Origin: Alkalimarinus sediminis
Lineage (GTDB): Bacteria; Pseudomonadota; Gammaproteobacteria; Pseudomonadales; Oleiphilaceae
Assembly (NCBI RefSeq): GCF_026427595.1
Contig: NZ_CP101527.1
Location: 1,683,001 to 1,747,000 of the forward strand
DNA length: 64,000 bases
Reading direction: 5' to 3'
In this document: piece by piece, positions 8,259 through 18,483 of the stretch
How the letters are laid out: each line of letters begins with the position of its first letter
Numbering within the stretch: position 1 is the first letter of the stretch
Made by a program: the position numbers and the translations under genes
Notes under the pieces: generated by a model
What the model was told of the DNA's origin: nothing
The model's input: only the letters and a program-made list of their open reading frames with translations
Databases searched by the model: none

Positions 8259-9539
8259 CTAATTCTTTAGCGCTTCTAATTCGAATGAGCCGGTGACTTG
8301 ATTATTAAGTAATATCACTTTAGAGCTTTCTATACTATTTCTTGCTCTTAAGCTCTCCTTCGTTGTGTTAATTAGCATAAAGCGCTCTTTATCACGCCCG
8401 TCTATCTTGAATAATCCTTTAAGATAGCCGTGGCGACGCCAGTTTTCGGGGACATACTCAAGCACCGGGTTTCTGATTATTCGTAATACTTCATAGCTTT
8501 CATCTAAGAATATTATTTGAGGGAAAAACACCCCATTTTTTACCCCTGTCTTACTGCTAGACTTAACAAACGTTTTAAGCTTTAGGCTATAGGTATTCTT
8601 TACGTGTGGTAGCTCTATTAGTTTATAAGGGCTTTTACCTTCTGAAAAAAGATAAGCCTCTGCATCTCGATCAAACTCTACATATACAGAATCTTCAAAC
8701 CCCAAAACGCTAGGACTCTCTTTGGGGAGGTCAACGCAACAAGCACTTTCAAATGTTTCTATAAAACTATCAGCACTGTCTTGGAAAAAAAGTTTTTGAG
8801 CAAAACCGTCTACTTTTTGCGTGCTAGCCAATTGAGTGTTGACCGGCTGAATAGCCCGTCGATATTCATCGTAAACACTATAAACAACCGGCTTTTTGGT
8901 ATTTTTGACTTTGGAACCTTTAGCTGAAGTAGAAGGTCCAGTAGGTCGATATGGCGTGTTTCTTACAATACCTTGCTCATCTGTCCAAGTGTAATAAGGT
9001 AGATCATTTTCATCCCTTATATTGCCTTGCTCTAAAAGGAGGTCACCGTCTATATAATCTTCTTCGTTTATCTCTACTTTTCTAGCTACGGGTAACTCTG
9101 AAGGAACAGCCTGACCCTTGGTAGTTGGTCTGCTGATTGTAGAACTAGGCGTTTCTTTAGGTATTGACCCGGCAGAAGCGCCCACAGCTACACCCAATGA
9201 ACCTACAGGCTGTTCTTTCTCTGCGCCTATATTTCCTTTAGCGGCGACTTTATCTGCAGGCTCTACTCGCTCTGCTTCAGTTTTACTTGTATTGGTTGGT
9301 TTTTCAGGTTGTCGTAACTCCGAAACCTCATTATCTTTGGCGTGAGATTCTAAACTAGCCTCTGTCTTTTCCGGTTTTTCTGGCTTAATAAGTGGGTTTT
9401 CTTCTTCGGGTATTAAAGTGTGATTAACACGCCCCATCTCATCAACCCAAGTAAAGTACTTTTCTGCAAATGCTTGAGTAGAGGTAATAGATATTAGAAA
9501 GCAACCAATGAAGGTTGCTCTACGTGCAATAGTTTTCAA
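8259..9539 (-). CDS. DUF4124-type envelope protein, FilE-like
   Basis: This 426-residue exported protein has a signal peptide ending near AFA (residue 25). Two short DUF4124-like stretches follow: KYFTWVDEMGRVNH (about residues 28-41) and a second YYTWTDEQGIVRN near residue 183. Between them is a low-complexity linker rich in Glu, Lys, Pro and Ser. The C-terminal half is predicted mostly beta. This layout matches the protein called FilE in Acinetobacter, and the three genes before it match FilB, FilC and FilD. The start codon appears to be TTG: it is preceded by AGGTGG, gives a complete signal peptide, and no ATG is available. It is the last gene of a four-gene operon. Function is not established. 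Confidence 0.65.
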   Translation of the reverse strand: MKTIARRATFIGCFLISITSTQAFAEKYFTWVDEMGRVNHTLIPEEENPLIKPEKPEKTEASLESHAKDNEVSELRQPEKPTNTSKTEAERVEPADKVAAKGNIGAEKEQPVGSLGVAVGASAGSIPKETPSSTISRPTTKGQAVPSELPVARKVEINEEDYIDGDLLLEQGNIRDENDLPYYTWTDEQGIVRNTPYRPTGPSTSAKGSKVKNTKKPVVYSVYDEYRRAIQPVNTQLASTQKVDGFAQKLFFQDSADSFIETFESACCVDLPKESPSVLGFEDSVYVEFDRDAEAYLFSEGKSPYKLIELPHVKNTYSLKLKTFVKSSSKTGVKNGVFFPQIIFLDESYEVLRIIRNPVLEYVPENWRRHGYLKGLFKIDGRDKERFMLINTTKESLRARNSIESSKVILLNNQVTGSFELEALKN

Positions 9540-9559
9540 ACTTTCTAACCACCTAATTA

Positions 9560-11188
9560 TTAGAACTTAGTTCTAAAGGAAAACCCAAGTGAGGCAAATC
9601 TGACAGATGTTTTCACATCTAGCCCTGCGTATGGGTTATAGATAATATTGGTAAGATTATCACAGTTTAAGTTACAACTCCCGTTAGCAGGAATGTATTC
9701 AATTGATTGCAAATAGGATATATGGAAGTCAACTACACTATCCTTATCCCACTGATAACCTAAACCTGCACCCCATAAAATTGAGTCCCCAAAGACGCCA
9801 ATTAAGCTTCGTTGGTCATCGGGAGTTATTGAGTCTCGTATTTCTGCACCAACACGCAAGTCTAGACGTGAAGTGACATGGTGCTCTAAGCCAATACCTA
9901 TGTTCCATTCATCCGTCCAGTTAAGAGGTAGACTTAACGTATTAGAGGTCGCGTTATCAGGAGACAAAATTTTAGCAGCCCCCAAAAACTCAAGATTTCG
10001 ATCGAACTGGAGGTTAAGAGCCTTAAATGTACTCCAATCGTAATAACCTACATCAGCATTGACGGTCAATTTAGGGTGAACTTTAAGACTCATACCTGAC
10101 TTAAAGTGTTGAGGGTATGTAAGCCTCATCGAAACATTCCCAGCCTCTCGAGGCGCGCCTGAAGGCAAACCCAAGATAGCTGCACTTATTGCCCCAATTA
10201 TTGAGCCATTTAAACCTTGCCAAAAGCCCGACCAATCCTTGGTATAATTAAGTTCAAACGTCCCTTTGAGGTGCATATCGGCTTCACTGTAGTAGGAAGC
10301 CCCCCAAGAAAACCAGTCATTGGGTTCCCACAAAACACCAAGAGAGTATGTTGGTGATAGCGTTTCTTGCAGGTCTAGACTCATTGCACCCACATCATCC
10401 CAAGGACCAACATTACCACCACACAACGCAATAAATGGCGCAAGTGGTTCGTTACCACTCTCACAGTTAAACGCGTCCTGAAGAATTTCTGCAACCCCTA
10501 ACAACATATTAGGAGCTCTCATCCATTGGTCAGCTGCAACAGCCTGATGAGAAAATTGAATACCGGCACCCACTGACCACTCATCATTAATTTCATAACC
10601 CACAGTCGGCGACAGATACGTCACACGTTGCATAGCAGTGGCTTTAGGCATGTATTTACCTGGGTCGCTCTCTTTACGATAAAAACCTACTGGCATCGGA
10701 ATATAGAAGGCATTACCAAAGGTAAATTTTGATCCAGGTGAATTAATCGAGAAACCCATGGTAGGCAATACACCAGGTCCTTTTGGCAATTGCTGAATAC
10801 CGTGTCCTGGCAAATAAACAGCCAGTGTATTGGTGTGACTATGGTTATTCGCAACCCAATCTTTTTGCTGACCCGTCACTGGATCAGTTGCTAGACCATC
10901 AATGCCGAATATTTCATATCCAGGAGGTGCTATAAAGTCAGCATCAACATCCATATAGGCGTTCATTAAGTTAAATTGAAACTGACGCCCCTTTAACTTG
11001 GTTAGACCTGCAGGGTTGTATTGGATAGCAAATACTCCAGGAGTATCGGCAGTTACTGCATTACCTAATGCAACAGCTTTAGAGGGGCCAAGTATATTGG
11101 TGGTCATTTGCGCCATTGCTGGCGCCCCCAAACTCACTAACGCTATAGCCTGTAATAGCTTACAGCTTTTACGTCTAACACTAATCAT
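9560..11188 (-). CDS. FadL/OmpP1-family outer-membrane porin, FilD-like
   Basis: This is a 542-residue outer-membrane beta-barrel with a signal peptide (cleavage near AMAQ, residue 26). Directly after it comes the FadL-type N-terminal hatch region, NILGPSKAVALGNAVTA and AIQYNPAGLTKLKG. The protein ends in an aromatic terminal strand, SFRTKF, typical of outer-membrane proteins. FadL-family proteins move hydrophobic molecules such as long-chain fatty acids or hydrocarbons across the outer membrane. It is longer than E. coli FadL (446), with inserted loops near residues 80-110 and 225-260. Within this operon it takes the position of FilD. The cargo is unknown. Confidence 0.8.
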   Translation of the reverse strand: MISVRRKSCKLLQAIALVSLGAPAMAQMTTNILGPSKAVALGNAVTADTPGVFAIQYNPAGLTKLKGRQFQFNLMNAYMDVDADFIAPPGYEIFGIDGLATDPVTGQQKDWVANNHSHTNTLAVYLPGHGIQQLPKGPGVLPTMGFSINSPGSKFTFGNAFYIPMPVGFYRKESDPGKYMPKATAMQRVTYLSPTVGYEINDEWSVGAGIQFSHQAVAADQWMRAPNMLLGVAEILQDAFNCESGNEPLAPFIALCGGNVGPWDDVGAMSLDLQETLSPTYSLGVLWEPNDWFSWGASYYSEADMHLKGTFELNYTKDWSGFWQGLNGSIIGAISAAILGLPSGAPREAGNVSMRLTYPQHFKSGMSLKVHPKLTVNADVGYYDWSTFKALNLQFDRNLEFLGAAKILSPDNATSNTLSLPLNWTDEWNIGIGLEHHVTSRLDLRVGAEIRDSITPDDQRSLIGVFGDSILWGAGLGYQWDKDSVVDFHISYLQSIEYIPANGSCNLNCDNLTNIIYNPYAGLDVKTSVRFASLGFSFRTKF

Positions 11189-11215
11189 TGGCTACTTCTC
11201 TTCCCAGTTTATTTA

Positions 11216-12229
11216 TTATTCGTCCTTTAACCCAGCTAAATTAATAGGCAGGGAGAATCCAATTAGGACATCAGGGGAGTCTTCGGTTAAGCCGAAGCCA
11301 ACGTTAGTGTTAAGAATGGTTTTTTCACTAATTCGGTTTCCTAACGAGAAGTTAATAATACTGCTAACCTGGTCTTGGGCTTTTGCAGCAGAACCGTCGT
11401 TGAACTTTAGTGTTGTTTCATCTGAGTAACTAATTTGTACCGAAGCACTCAAAGAGGTGTCGTAAGATAGTGAGTAAGAGTAACCACCGGATAAAGAAAA
11501 GCTAACACCAGGCTCTACAGAGGTTAACAATCTGGCTCCACGAACCTGATTGAGGTCTTCTTGCTCGAAGTTATAAGTGATACTTGCAGATCCAAATAAA
11601 ACTACTGGGTCGATAACTTTAGAGGTACTTATACCACCGGATATAGAATAGTAGCCACTTCCTGAAGAGAGTTCTCTATTTACGTCGATCTCATAAGGGC
11701 TTACACCTGTTTTAGTTTTAACTGAGCTAAACAGGGTCATAGATGGTTTGCCGGGTATATATGCCAATGGTTGCCAGCGAAACGTAAAACTAATATCTCC
11801 TATATTAGTAGCTGAGAGCTCATCCTGAGTATCAAACTTAGAAGACAAAGGCACTCTTGTGCTGAGGGTAAGGTTATTTAACAAACCATAATCATATGAG
11901 AATGAGTTAGTAAAAGTATGGGTTGCAGCAGGTGTCACATCAAGGTTTCTGACGGAATTGTTAACTATTTGAACATCAAATCGCTGATCGCCAAAATAGC
12001 TATAGTCAAAACTATAGTTTAGTGACTGCTTACCCTTCTTAAGCAACGAGTAGTTCTTTTCAGCCGCCTGAAAGACCTCTTCTAACTGCTTGGCAGAGTC
12101 AGAGTCACCTTCTTGTTTAGTAAGCGCTTCCCTGGCTTTATCAACGCTGGTTTTATCCTCAGCCCATGAGGCTGCTGAAGGAAGAATTGACGCAAATAAG
12201 AAACAACATGGTACTACCCAACGATTCAT
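11216..12229 (-). CDS. predicted outer-membrane beta-barrel protein, FilC-like
   Basis: This 337-residue exported protein has a signal peptide ending near SWA (residue 23), then a short helical segment (about residues 26-68), then repeated amphipathic beta strands with alternating Ser/Tyr/Leu up to the C-terminus. There is no known catalytic motif. The strand pattern and terminal segment suggest an 8- to 14-strand barrel. It is flanked by a C39 peptidase and a FadL-like porin in the same order as FilB-FilC-FilD of Acinetobacter. A good ribosome-binding site (AGGGATCAGGA) precedes the ATG. Confidence 0.6.
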   Translation of the reverse strand: MNRWVVPCCFLFASILPSAASWAEDKTSVDKAREALTKQEGDSDSAKQLEEVFQAAEKNYSLLKKGKQSLNYSFDYSYFGDQRFDVQIVNNSVRNLDVTPAATHTFTNSFSYDYGLLNNLTLSTRVPLSSKFDTQDELSATNIGDISFTFRWQPLAYIPGKPSMTLFSSVKTKTGVSPYEIDVNRELSSGSGYYSISGGISTSKVIDPVVLFGSASITYNFEQEDLNQVRGARLLTSVEPGVSFSLSGGYSYSLSYDTSLSASVQISYSDETTLKFNDGSAAKAQDQVSSIINFSLGNRISEKTILNTNVGFGLTEDSPDVLIGFSLPINLAGLKDE

Positions 12230-12278
12230 TCCTGATCCCTTTTAATAATTAATTATAATAAGTGTGAAATATATTTTT

Positions 12279-13079
12279 TTATTGTCTTCTGTAATGAAGA
12301 TGTTTCACGGTGTTATCTACTGATCCATCTGGATTATTCTTTTGACGCTCTAGCTCATTCTGAATTTTATTTTCAAGCGGCTCGTTAAAGTCTGGGAACT
12401 GTTGAAACGCAAGATACGTTATAGTCTGATCATCTATATAACGTAAATCCTCCTCTCTCAACTCTAAGCCATCTATAGGCTTTGAGTTTCCAGGGAAAAC
12501 TACAAACAATACGTTTTGATCCCACTTTTCTTTGAAGAGCTCAATAGTAAACGTAATATTCCCTTGTGAAGGATCGGCAATATAGACCCGACCATCTTTT
12601 ATTGTTCTCACCACCACGAAGTGCTTAAACCCAGCATGATTTATCGGAACTATTGCAGGGTGATCTAGCTCTATCAAATCTTCTATTTCAGCTTTAAAGC
12701 CGCCTGCTGGATAGCCTAGTGCAGTCACAAGTCGCTTCATATCAAGCATAGAAAAACCACGACGCTCTACAATCCGCTCACTTTCTCCATAATGAAGCAA
12801 ACCCTCCATTACTTGTCTTTCCTGAAACTTACGTCCTAAATAGAACTCAAGTACAGTAGTAAGCGCTGCTGAACCGCAACTGTAATCATATGCTTGTCTT
12901 GTAATATTACGAAACCTTAGCTCCGATAGAGGTTCTACAACGACACGCTCTTGAATGAAGGTTGACTCATTATTGATAGAGCGCTCATAAATAACCAAAC
13001 CCTTTCTATGAGGTTCGATTACACTAGCCTCTTGAACCATGGTAAAGGCCAACACTGAGCCCACAAGTACTAGAATCAT
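12279..13079 (-). CDS. exported C39-family cysteine peptidase, FilB-like
   Basis: This 266-residue protein has an N-terminal hydrophobic signal and a papain-like C39 peptidase domain. The catalytic Cys is C68 in YDYSCGSAAL, the His is H153 in GFKHFVVVR, and the Asp is D169 in YIADPSQG, giving the full C-H-D triad. C39 peptidases usually process leader peptides after a double-Gly motif. Stand-alone exported forms like this one occur in the fil operon of Acinetobacter (FilB). It is the first gene of a four-gene minus-strand operon, so the operon promoter should lie in 13080-13200. The expected FilA gene is not upstream. Confidence 0.75.
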   Translation of the reverse strand: MILVLVGSVLAFTMVQEASVIEPHRKGLVIYERSINNESTFIQERVVVEPLSELRFRNITRQAYDYSCGSAALTTVLEFYLGRKFQERQVMEGLLHYGESERIVERRGFSMLDMKRLVTALGYPAGGFKAEIEDLIELDHPAIVPINHAGFKHFVVVRTIKDGRVYIADPSQGNITFTIELFKEKWDQNVLFVVFPGNSKPIDGLELREEDLRYIDDQTITYLAFQQFPDFNEPLENKIQNELERQKNNPDGSVDNTVKHLHYRRQ

Positions 13080-13328
13080 AAGATTCGAGAATCCTTTTGT
13101 TTAAAATTAGAAGTCAATTTTTATTGTATATATTGAAGGTGTCTACTCAATTACCTTAGTAACTTGCTGTTACTTAAAGATACATTATTTCGCTTAGTGT
13201 TAAAGATAACCAGTACACAAAACTATATGGGGGAACACACGTAACGTGAAGAGTGTCTCGCTATTAGTACTTTTTAACAGATTTATCGATAGAAATAATC
13301 ACCCTGCATTTACATGTGTACAAAAAAA

Positions 13329-13346
13329 ACGAGGCAAAGGCCTCGT
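13329..13346 (-). terminator. rho-independent terminator of ppiD
   Basis: ACGAGGC at 13329-13335 pairs with GCCTCGT at 13340-13346. An A8 tract on its left (13322-13329) reads as a U-run on the minus strand, and a T5 run on the right gives bidirectional capacity. It sits about 20 bases past the ppiD stop. The rest of the roughly 290-base gap to the C39 peptidase gene holds only AT-rich sequence and a small CACGTAACGTG palindrome. Confidence 0.85.
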
Positions 13347-13367
13347 TTTTATCATCGATTAATAGAT

Positions 13368-15236
13368 CTATATTTTTTCGATGCTTGCTTTTTCTTTTAT
13401 CGCTTTTTGAAAGACTTGGTATTCAGCGCTTCCAAAGCCATTACCAACAACCTGCTCTATTGTCTTAAGCTCACTTTCGTTTATCTCAGATATAGAAGCA
13501 ACATTAACAGCGTCTAGCTTAGCGACATAGTAATCTCCATTAACATCAACCCCTGCCAAAACCAGCTGATCTTGACTGTTCGGCTTAGGCATTGAAAATA
13601 CTACCTTGATAAGTTCTGGATCCTTACTTGGGTCACTTCTGTTAACCTCTTCGAATGACTCCCATGTGATATCAACCGGTTCACCTGCCTCTAGCGCTGC
13701 AATTGCTTGCTTAGCCGCTTCGCTTGCTTTCTCTGTCGCTTTTTGTGCTCTTAGCTTTGCTATCACATCATCACGAACCGCCTCAAAAGGCTGTTGAGAA
13801 GATGGGTAATGATTAGCAACACGCACAACCACGACACTATCTGCATTGAGTTCTATCAGTTCACTATTATTGCCATCTTTTAGCACGTCATCAGAGAAAA
13901 TCGCTTGCTGTACCTTATTATTGGCAAAAATACTTTCGCCAGTCTGTGCGGTTACTTTTGCTTGAGAGTTAATGGCTAGACCAAGCTCCTCAGCAGGCTC
14001 TGATAGGTCAGATGAAGCATAGCTAAGATCTGCCAGCTGCTCAGTAAGCTCAACAAACAACAATTCTACTTTTTCAGCCTTGGCGCTAATCTCAAGAGAA
14101 AACCGCATTTCGTCAAACGTAGGTATTGGCTGCGCCTGAATTTCATGTAGTTTAATCAGGTGGTAACCATATTCGGTTAATATTGGTTTAGAAACTTCAC
14201 CCTTACTTAATGTGAAAAGCGCTTCATCAAACTCCGGTAAATAAGCACCTCTTGCCGCAAAACCTAAACTGCCGCCCTGTGCAGCTGAGCCAATATCGTC
14301 AGAGTGCTCTTTTGCCAAAGATTCGAAAGACTCACCAGACTCAATTCGAGCACTTAATTCTTCTGCCTTTTCTTTAGCTTGGGCTTCACTTACCTTGTCA
14401 TTAACTTCAATTAGAATATGAGAAGAGTTTCTCTCTTCAGCGGCCTGATAATCTTCCATTTCTAGCTCATACAGCTTAGCCAACTCTTCTTCAGATACGC
14501 TTACTTTCTCGAGCAGGTTATTTTTATCTAACTGTATATATTCAACATCTACCGATTCACTAATAGCATAATCTGCTACATTGCTTTCGTAAAAAGCCAT
14601 CAATTCACTATCGTCGATCTCGACTTGATCAACATAGTCGGCTTGGTTAAACGCAGCTAAAGAGTAGCTTCGCGTCTGCCTGTCGATATCAATAACTCTT
14701 TTAAATTCGTCTTCTAAAATGAATGCTGTCGAAACAATCGCATTTCTCGGTTGAGAAATTAACACTTCTTTTTTGATTGCTTCTTTATATTTATTAGTTG
14801 TCATACCGAAATTGCGGATAGATGCAAGAAACAGATCGTTATTAAATTGACCGTCAACTTGAAACTGACCGAAGCTCGTAATCAACCCATCAATTGACTG
14901 ATCAGAAACATAGAGCCCCAAGGCTTCTGCATCTTGTAACAGTATCTCTTGATCAATCAGGCCTTCCAGTACTGATTGCTTAAGCAATTGATCATCAATC
15001 AAAGTCGGGTCTGCATTCTCTCCCATTTGATTAAGGATCTGACGCCTCTTAACTTCTACCGCTCGAACAAAATCAATTTCTTTGATCTCATTATCATTAA
15101 CGACGGCCACCTCAGGCTCACCACCAAAACCACCAACAATAGAGTCAACCCCAAACAAGGCAAACGTAAGTACTATAAGCCCTACAATCACTTTCGCGAC
15201 CGTACTCTGAGCGTTATCTCTTATATCTTGAAGCAT
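13368..15236 (-). CDS. ppiD: periplasmic folding chaperone / peptidyl-prolyl isomerase PpiD
   Basis: PpiD is an inner-membrane-anchored periplasmic chaperone that meets proteins emerging from the Sec translocon. Here it is 622 residues: a short cytoplasmic N-terminus, one membrane anchor (about residues 15-35, ending DSIVGG), a SurA-N-like chaperone region (about 36-200) and a parvulin (rotamase) domain at about 265-360 with the typical HILIEV and GGSLGFAARGAYLPEFDEALF segments. The C-terminal region is a second chaperone lobe. It lies downstream of hupB in the order lon-hupB-ppiD shared by many gammaproteobacteria, but a terminator after hupB suggests a separate transcript. Confidence 0.95.
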   Translation of the reverse strand: MLQDIRDNAQSTVAKVIVGLIVLTFALFGVDSIVGGFGGEPEVAVVNDNEIKEIDFVRAVEVKRRQILNQMGENADPTLIDDQLLKQSVLEGLIDQEILLQDAEALGLYVSDQSIDGLITSFGQFQVDGQFNNDLFLASIRNFGMTTNKYKEAIKKEVLISQPRNAIVSTAFILEDEFKRVIDIDRQTRSYSLAAFNQADYVDQVEIDDSELMAFYESNVADYAISESVDVEYIQLDKNNLLEKVSVSEEELAKLYELEMEDYQAAEERNSSHILIEVNDKVSEAQAKEKAEELSARIESGESFESLAKEHSDDIGSAAQGGSLGFAARGAYLPEFDEALFTLSKGEVSKPILTEYGYHLIKLHEIQAQPIPTFDEMRFSLEISAKAEKVELLFVELTEQLADLSYASSDLSEPAEELGLAINSQAKVTAQTGESIFANNKVQQAIFSDDVLKDGNNSELIELNADSVVVVRVANHYPSSQQPFEAVRDDVIAKLRAQKATEKASEAAKQAIAALEAGEPVDITWESFEEVNRSDPSKDPELIKVVFSMPKPNSQDQLVLAGVDVNGDYYVAKLDAVNVASISEINESELKTIEQVVGNGFGSAEYQVFQKAIKEKASIEKI

Positions 15237-15327
15237 GGCTCCCCCGACAGCTGTTTTTGCATATCAAACTGTAATGTTGACTGTGACTTATTTTCGTTTT
15301 GAAACACTTATTTTTTGTTTAAAGTAA

Positions 15328-15355
15328 AAAGGCGCACTCCAAAGAATGCGCCTTT
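15328..15355 (-). terminator. rho-independent terminator of hupB
   Basis: AAAGGCGCA (15328-15336) pairs with TGCGCCTTT (15347-15355) around a 10-base loop. On the minus strand the A-rich left flank provides the U-run. It lies 23 bases past the hupB stop codon. Confidence 0.85.
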
Positions 15356-15378
15356 CTATTTAAGACTTAAAAGTTTGC

Positions 15379-15651
15379 TTAGTTTACAGCATCCTTAAGA
15401 GCCTTACCTGCTTTAAAGCTAGGCACTTTAGCTGCTTTTATTTGAATTTCAGCACCCGTCTGCGGATTACGGCCAGTACGTGCAGCTCTATCCTTTACAG
15501 AAAACGTTCCGAAACCGATAAGAGTAACTTGATCACCACCCTTAAGAGCAGAAGTAACAGAATCAGTCATCGCATCTAATGCACGTCCTGCTGCTGCTTT
15601 AGAAATGTCTGCTGATGCTGCGATTGCGTCGATAAGTTCAGACTTGTTCAC
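15379..15651 (-). CDS. hupB: DNA-binding protein HU-beta
   Basis: HU is a small dimeric nucleoid protein that bends and compacts DNA. This is 90 residues, the standard length. The DNA-binding arm signature is present as [21 protein letters not shown] (about residues 46-66), including the Pro that intercalates (RNPQTG). The position next to lon identifies it as the beta type (HupB) rather than the alpha type or IHF. It has its own terminator and a gap of about 250 bases to lon, so it is probably transcribed from its own promoter. Confidence 0.95.
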   Translation of the reverse strand: MNKSELIDAIAASADISKAAAGRALDAMTDSVTSALKGGDQVTLIGFGTFSVKDRAARTGRNPQTGAEIQIKAAKVPSFKAGKALKDAVN

Positions 15652-15899
15652 ACTTAACCCCTTTTTTTATATCTTAATTAACAGAATTCGAATTAAAAGT
15701 CGTATATCTCCAAGCAGTAACAATTACCACAGAAGCGTTGTGTTATACGTATTTATTTCAGTTTTCGGTTTCTACTATTTCTATTTGATTTTTGTAATAG
15801 AAAATTTTTTGAATGAGCCCCCGAGGCCTTATTTTGGCTGCTTAACGGCGTTTTATTTTATACCAACTTGTAGAAAGGCCTGTCAAGCAACCAAAGCAT

Positions 15900-18326
15900 C
15901 TAATGTGTATTTATTCGCTCCTTTCCTTCCAAATCATCGTCAGAGCCGCCATCTTTTGGTTTTCCGGCTTTATTTTCAGGTTTTATAGGCTCTGGCTGAT
16001 ACGCGAGTGCCACATCCAAAACCTCATCTATCCACTTAACAGGAATGACATTGAGCGATTGTTTTATATTGTCAGGAATCTCTTTTAGGTCTTTCTTATT
16101 CTCATCAGGAATAACAACAGTCTTAATTCCGCCACGGTGAGCAGCCAATAATTTCTCTTTCAAGCCACCAATCGCTAACACTTGCCCTCGGAGCGTAATT
16201 TCTCCCGTCATTGCCACTTCTGAACGAACGGGTATGCCCGTTAATGATGAAACAAGAGCAGTGCACATAGCTATACCTGCACTAGGTCCATCTTTCGGTG
16301 TTGCACCTTCAGGTACATGAATATGAATATCATTTTTTTCATGGAAGTCTTCTTCAATCCCTAAGCCTATTGATCGACTGCGTACCACCGTCAACGCCGC
16401 CTGAATTGACTCCTGCATTACATCACCGAGTGATCCGGTTTTAATCGTCTTTCCTTTTCCTTTTACAGACGTACACTCAATAGTTAGCAGCTCACCTCCT
16501 ACCTGAGTCCAAGCAAGCCCGGTAACCTGCCCCACGCTATCTTCTTCGTCAGCCACGCCATAACTAAATTTACGGACGCCTGAGTACTGCTCTAGGTTCT
16601 GCTCTGTAATGGCTACAAGCTCATTGCTATGTCGTAACGTATTTTCCTTGACAACTTTTCTGCATACTTTTGCGATCTCACGCTCTAAACCTCTAACGCC
16701 TGCCTCACGAGTATAGTAACGAATAATCTCTTTAACAGCTTGCTCGCTTATCGATATCTCATCAGCCTTAAGACCATTGTTCTCTTGCTGCTTAGGAATC
16801 AGGTAACGTTGAGCAATATTGACCTTTTCATCTTCCGTATAACCCGGGATACGAATAATCTCCATTCTATCTAGGAGCGCAGACGGTATATTCATTGAGT
16901 TAGAGGTGCAGACAAACATCACATCAGAGAGATCATAATCAACTTCCAGGTAATGATCGTTAAACGTATGATTTTGCTCTGGGTCTAGAACTTCTAATAA
17001 TGCTGAGGCTGGGTCGCCTCGTTGATCCATCCCCATTTTGTCAATTTCATCCAGCAGGAACAGAGGATTTTTGACACCCGCTTTAGATATCTTCTGAACC
17101 AACTTACCTGGCATTGAGCCAATATAAGTTCTTCGATGCCCTCTTATTTCAGCTTCGTCCCTGACTCCCCCTAATGCCATTCGAGTGTACTTTCGGTTGG
17201 TCGCCTTGGCGATAGACTGGCCCAAAGAGGTTTTACCCACACCAGGAGGCCCGACTAAGCAAAGCACAGGCCCTTTTAGTTTTTTAACACGCCCCTGAAC
17301 AGCTAAATACTCAAGTATACGATCTTTGACTTCCTCTAGACCGTAATGATCAGCATCGAGTATCTCTCTTGCTTTATCGATATCGTGGCGAACCTTGCTT
17401 CGCTTTTTCCAAGGAAGACCGATCAACCAGTCGATATAGCCCCTCACAACAGTTGCCTCCGCTGACATAGGAGACATCATCTTTAGTTTATTAAGCTCAG
17501 ATTCTGCTTTATCTTTAGCCTCAGAGGTCATACCTGATGTTGAGATTTTCTTCTCAATATCGTCAAACTCGTTGCCAGTTTCACCTAGAGAGCCCATTTC
17601 TTTTTGAATCGCTTTCATCTGCTCATTCAGGTAGTACTCGCGCTGACTTTTCTCCATCTGCTTCTTAACGCGACCACGAATGCGTTTCTCGACCTTTATC
17701 AAATCAAGCTCACCTTCAATTCGTGCCAACAGCAGCTCAACCCGATCGGTAATACTTAACTCTTCTAACAGTTCTTGCTTTTCTGGTATCTTCAGCTCTA
17801 AGTGAGCCGCTATGGTGTCAACCAACCTACCTGGATCGCTAATACTAGAAAGAGAAGAACTTATTTCTGCGGGGATTTTTTTGCTTAGCTTACCGTACTG
17901 CTCAAACTGACTCGATAACGTGCGTAACAAGGCACTAGAGTCCTCTTCTGAAAGCTCTGTTTCATCAAGAACAGATACATTTGCCGTATAAAAGCCCTCT
18001 TCTTCTATTGAGTTAATCTGCGCACGGGCGCCTCCCTCAACCAAGACTTTTACGGTTCCATCTGGAAGTTTTAACATCTGCAGGATGGTTGAAACAGTAC
18101 CAATATCAAACACATCATCCTGTTTAGGGTCATCTTTACCCGCGTCTTTCTGGGCAACCAGCAAAATCTGCTTACTGCCTTCCATTGCATACTCTAACGC
18201 CTCAATTGATTTCTCTCTACCCACAAATAGTGGTATTACCATATGAGGAAAAACGACCACATCTCGAAGTGGCAAAACCGGTAGCTCTTGGGATGTTAGA
18301 GTCTCTGGATTATCAATATCTGTCAT
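15900..18326 (-). CDS. lon: ATP-dependent protease La (Lon)
   Basis: Lon is a hexameric AAA+ serine protease that removes misfolded proteins and short-lived regulators. It is 808 residues: an N-terminal substrate-binding domain opening with [16 protein letters not shown], a coiled-coil middle, an AAA+ module with Walker A GPPGVGKT at 359-366, and a C-terminal protease domain with the catalytic Ser in PKDGPSAG (S682) and Lys in the [14 protein letters not shown] segment. The C-terminus is extended by a short charged tail. A sigma32-like promoter lies about 50-80 bases upstream. It forms part of the clpP-clpX-lon-hupB block. Confidence 0.98.
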   Translation of the reverse strand: MTDIDNPETLTSQELPVLPLRDVVVFPHMVIPLFVGREKSIEALEYAMEGSKQILLVAQKDAGKDDPKQDDVFDIGTVSTILQMLKLPDGTVKVLVEGGARAQINSIEEEGFYTANVSVLDETELSEEDSSALLRTLSSQFEQYGKLSKKIPAEISSSLSSISDPGRLVDTIAAHLELKIPEKQELLEELSITDRVELLLARIEGELDLIKVEKRIRGRVKKQMEKSQREYYLNEQMKAIQKEMGSLGETGNEFDDIEKKISTSGMTSEAKDKAESELNKLKMMSPMSAEATVVRGYIDWLIGLPWKKRSKVRHDIDKAREILDADHYGLEEVKDRILEYLAVQGRVKKLKGPVLCLVGPPGVGKTSLGQSIAKATNRKYTRMALGGVRDEAEIRGHRRTYIGSMPGKLVQKISKAGVKNPLFLLDEIDKMGMDQRGDPASALLEVLDPEQNHTFNDHYLEVDYDLSDVMFVCTSNSMNIPSALLDRMEIIRIPGYTEDEKVNIAQRYLIPKQQENNGLKADEISISEQAVKEIIRYYTREAGVRGLEREIAKVCRKVVKENTLRHSNELVAITEQNLEQYSGVRKFSYGVADEEDSVGQVTGLAWTQVGGELLTIECTSVKGKGKTIKTGSLGDVMQESIQAALTVVRSRSIGLGIEEDFHEKNDIHIHVPEGATPKDGPSAGIAMCTALVSSLTGIPVRSEVAMTGEITLRGQVLAIGGLKEKLLAAHRGGIKTVVIPDENKKDLKEIPDNIKQSLNVIPVKWIDEVLDVALAYQPEPIKPENKAGKPKDGGSDDDLEGKERINTH

Positions 18327-18377
18327 AGATGTCCCCTGGACGACTTATTATTTAGCAAATTCCATACATTGAAACCT

Positions 18378-18404
18378 AGATGGGGGCAAAGATGGAGATT
18401 ACAA
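18378..18404 (-). promoter_or_regulatory. sigma32-like heat-shock promoter of lon
   Basis: On the minus strand the sequence reads TTGTAA (18404-18399), then 13 bases, then CCCCATCT (18385-18378). The second box matches the sigma32 -10 consensus CCCCATNT perfectly; the first is an imperfect match to CTTGAA. Transcription would start about 45 bases before the lon ATG, as expected for a heat-shock protease. Confidence 0.7.
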
Positions 18405-18483
18405 CTGTAAAAATTATGAGATAGTTGAGTTTAACTATAGACGGACTAGCAACACTACACACAATAAAAAAATACGAACATAA

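Noticed and set aside
13080-13320. A missing filA gene upstream of the C39 peptidase
   Set aside because: No open frame with a signal peptide or ribosome-binding site is visible on the minus strand in this gap.
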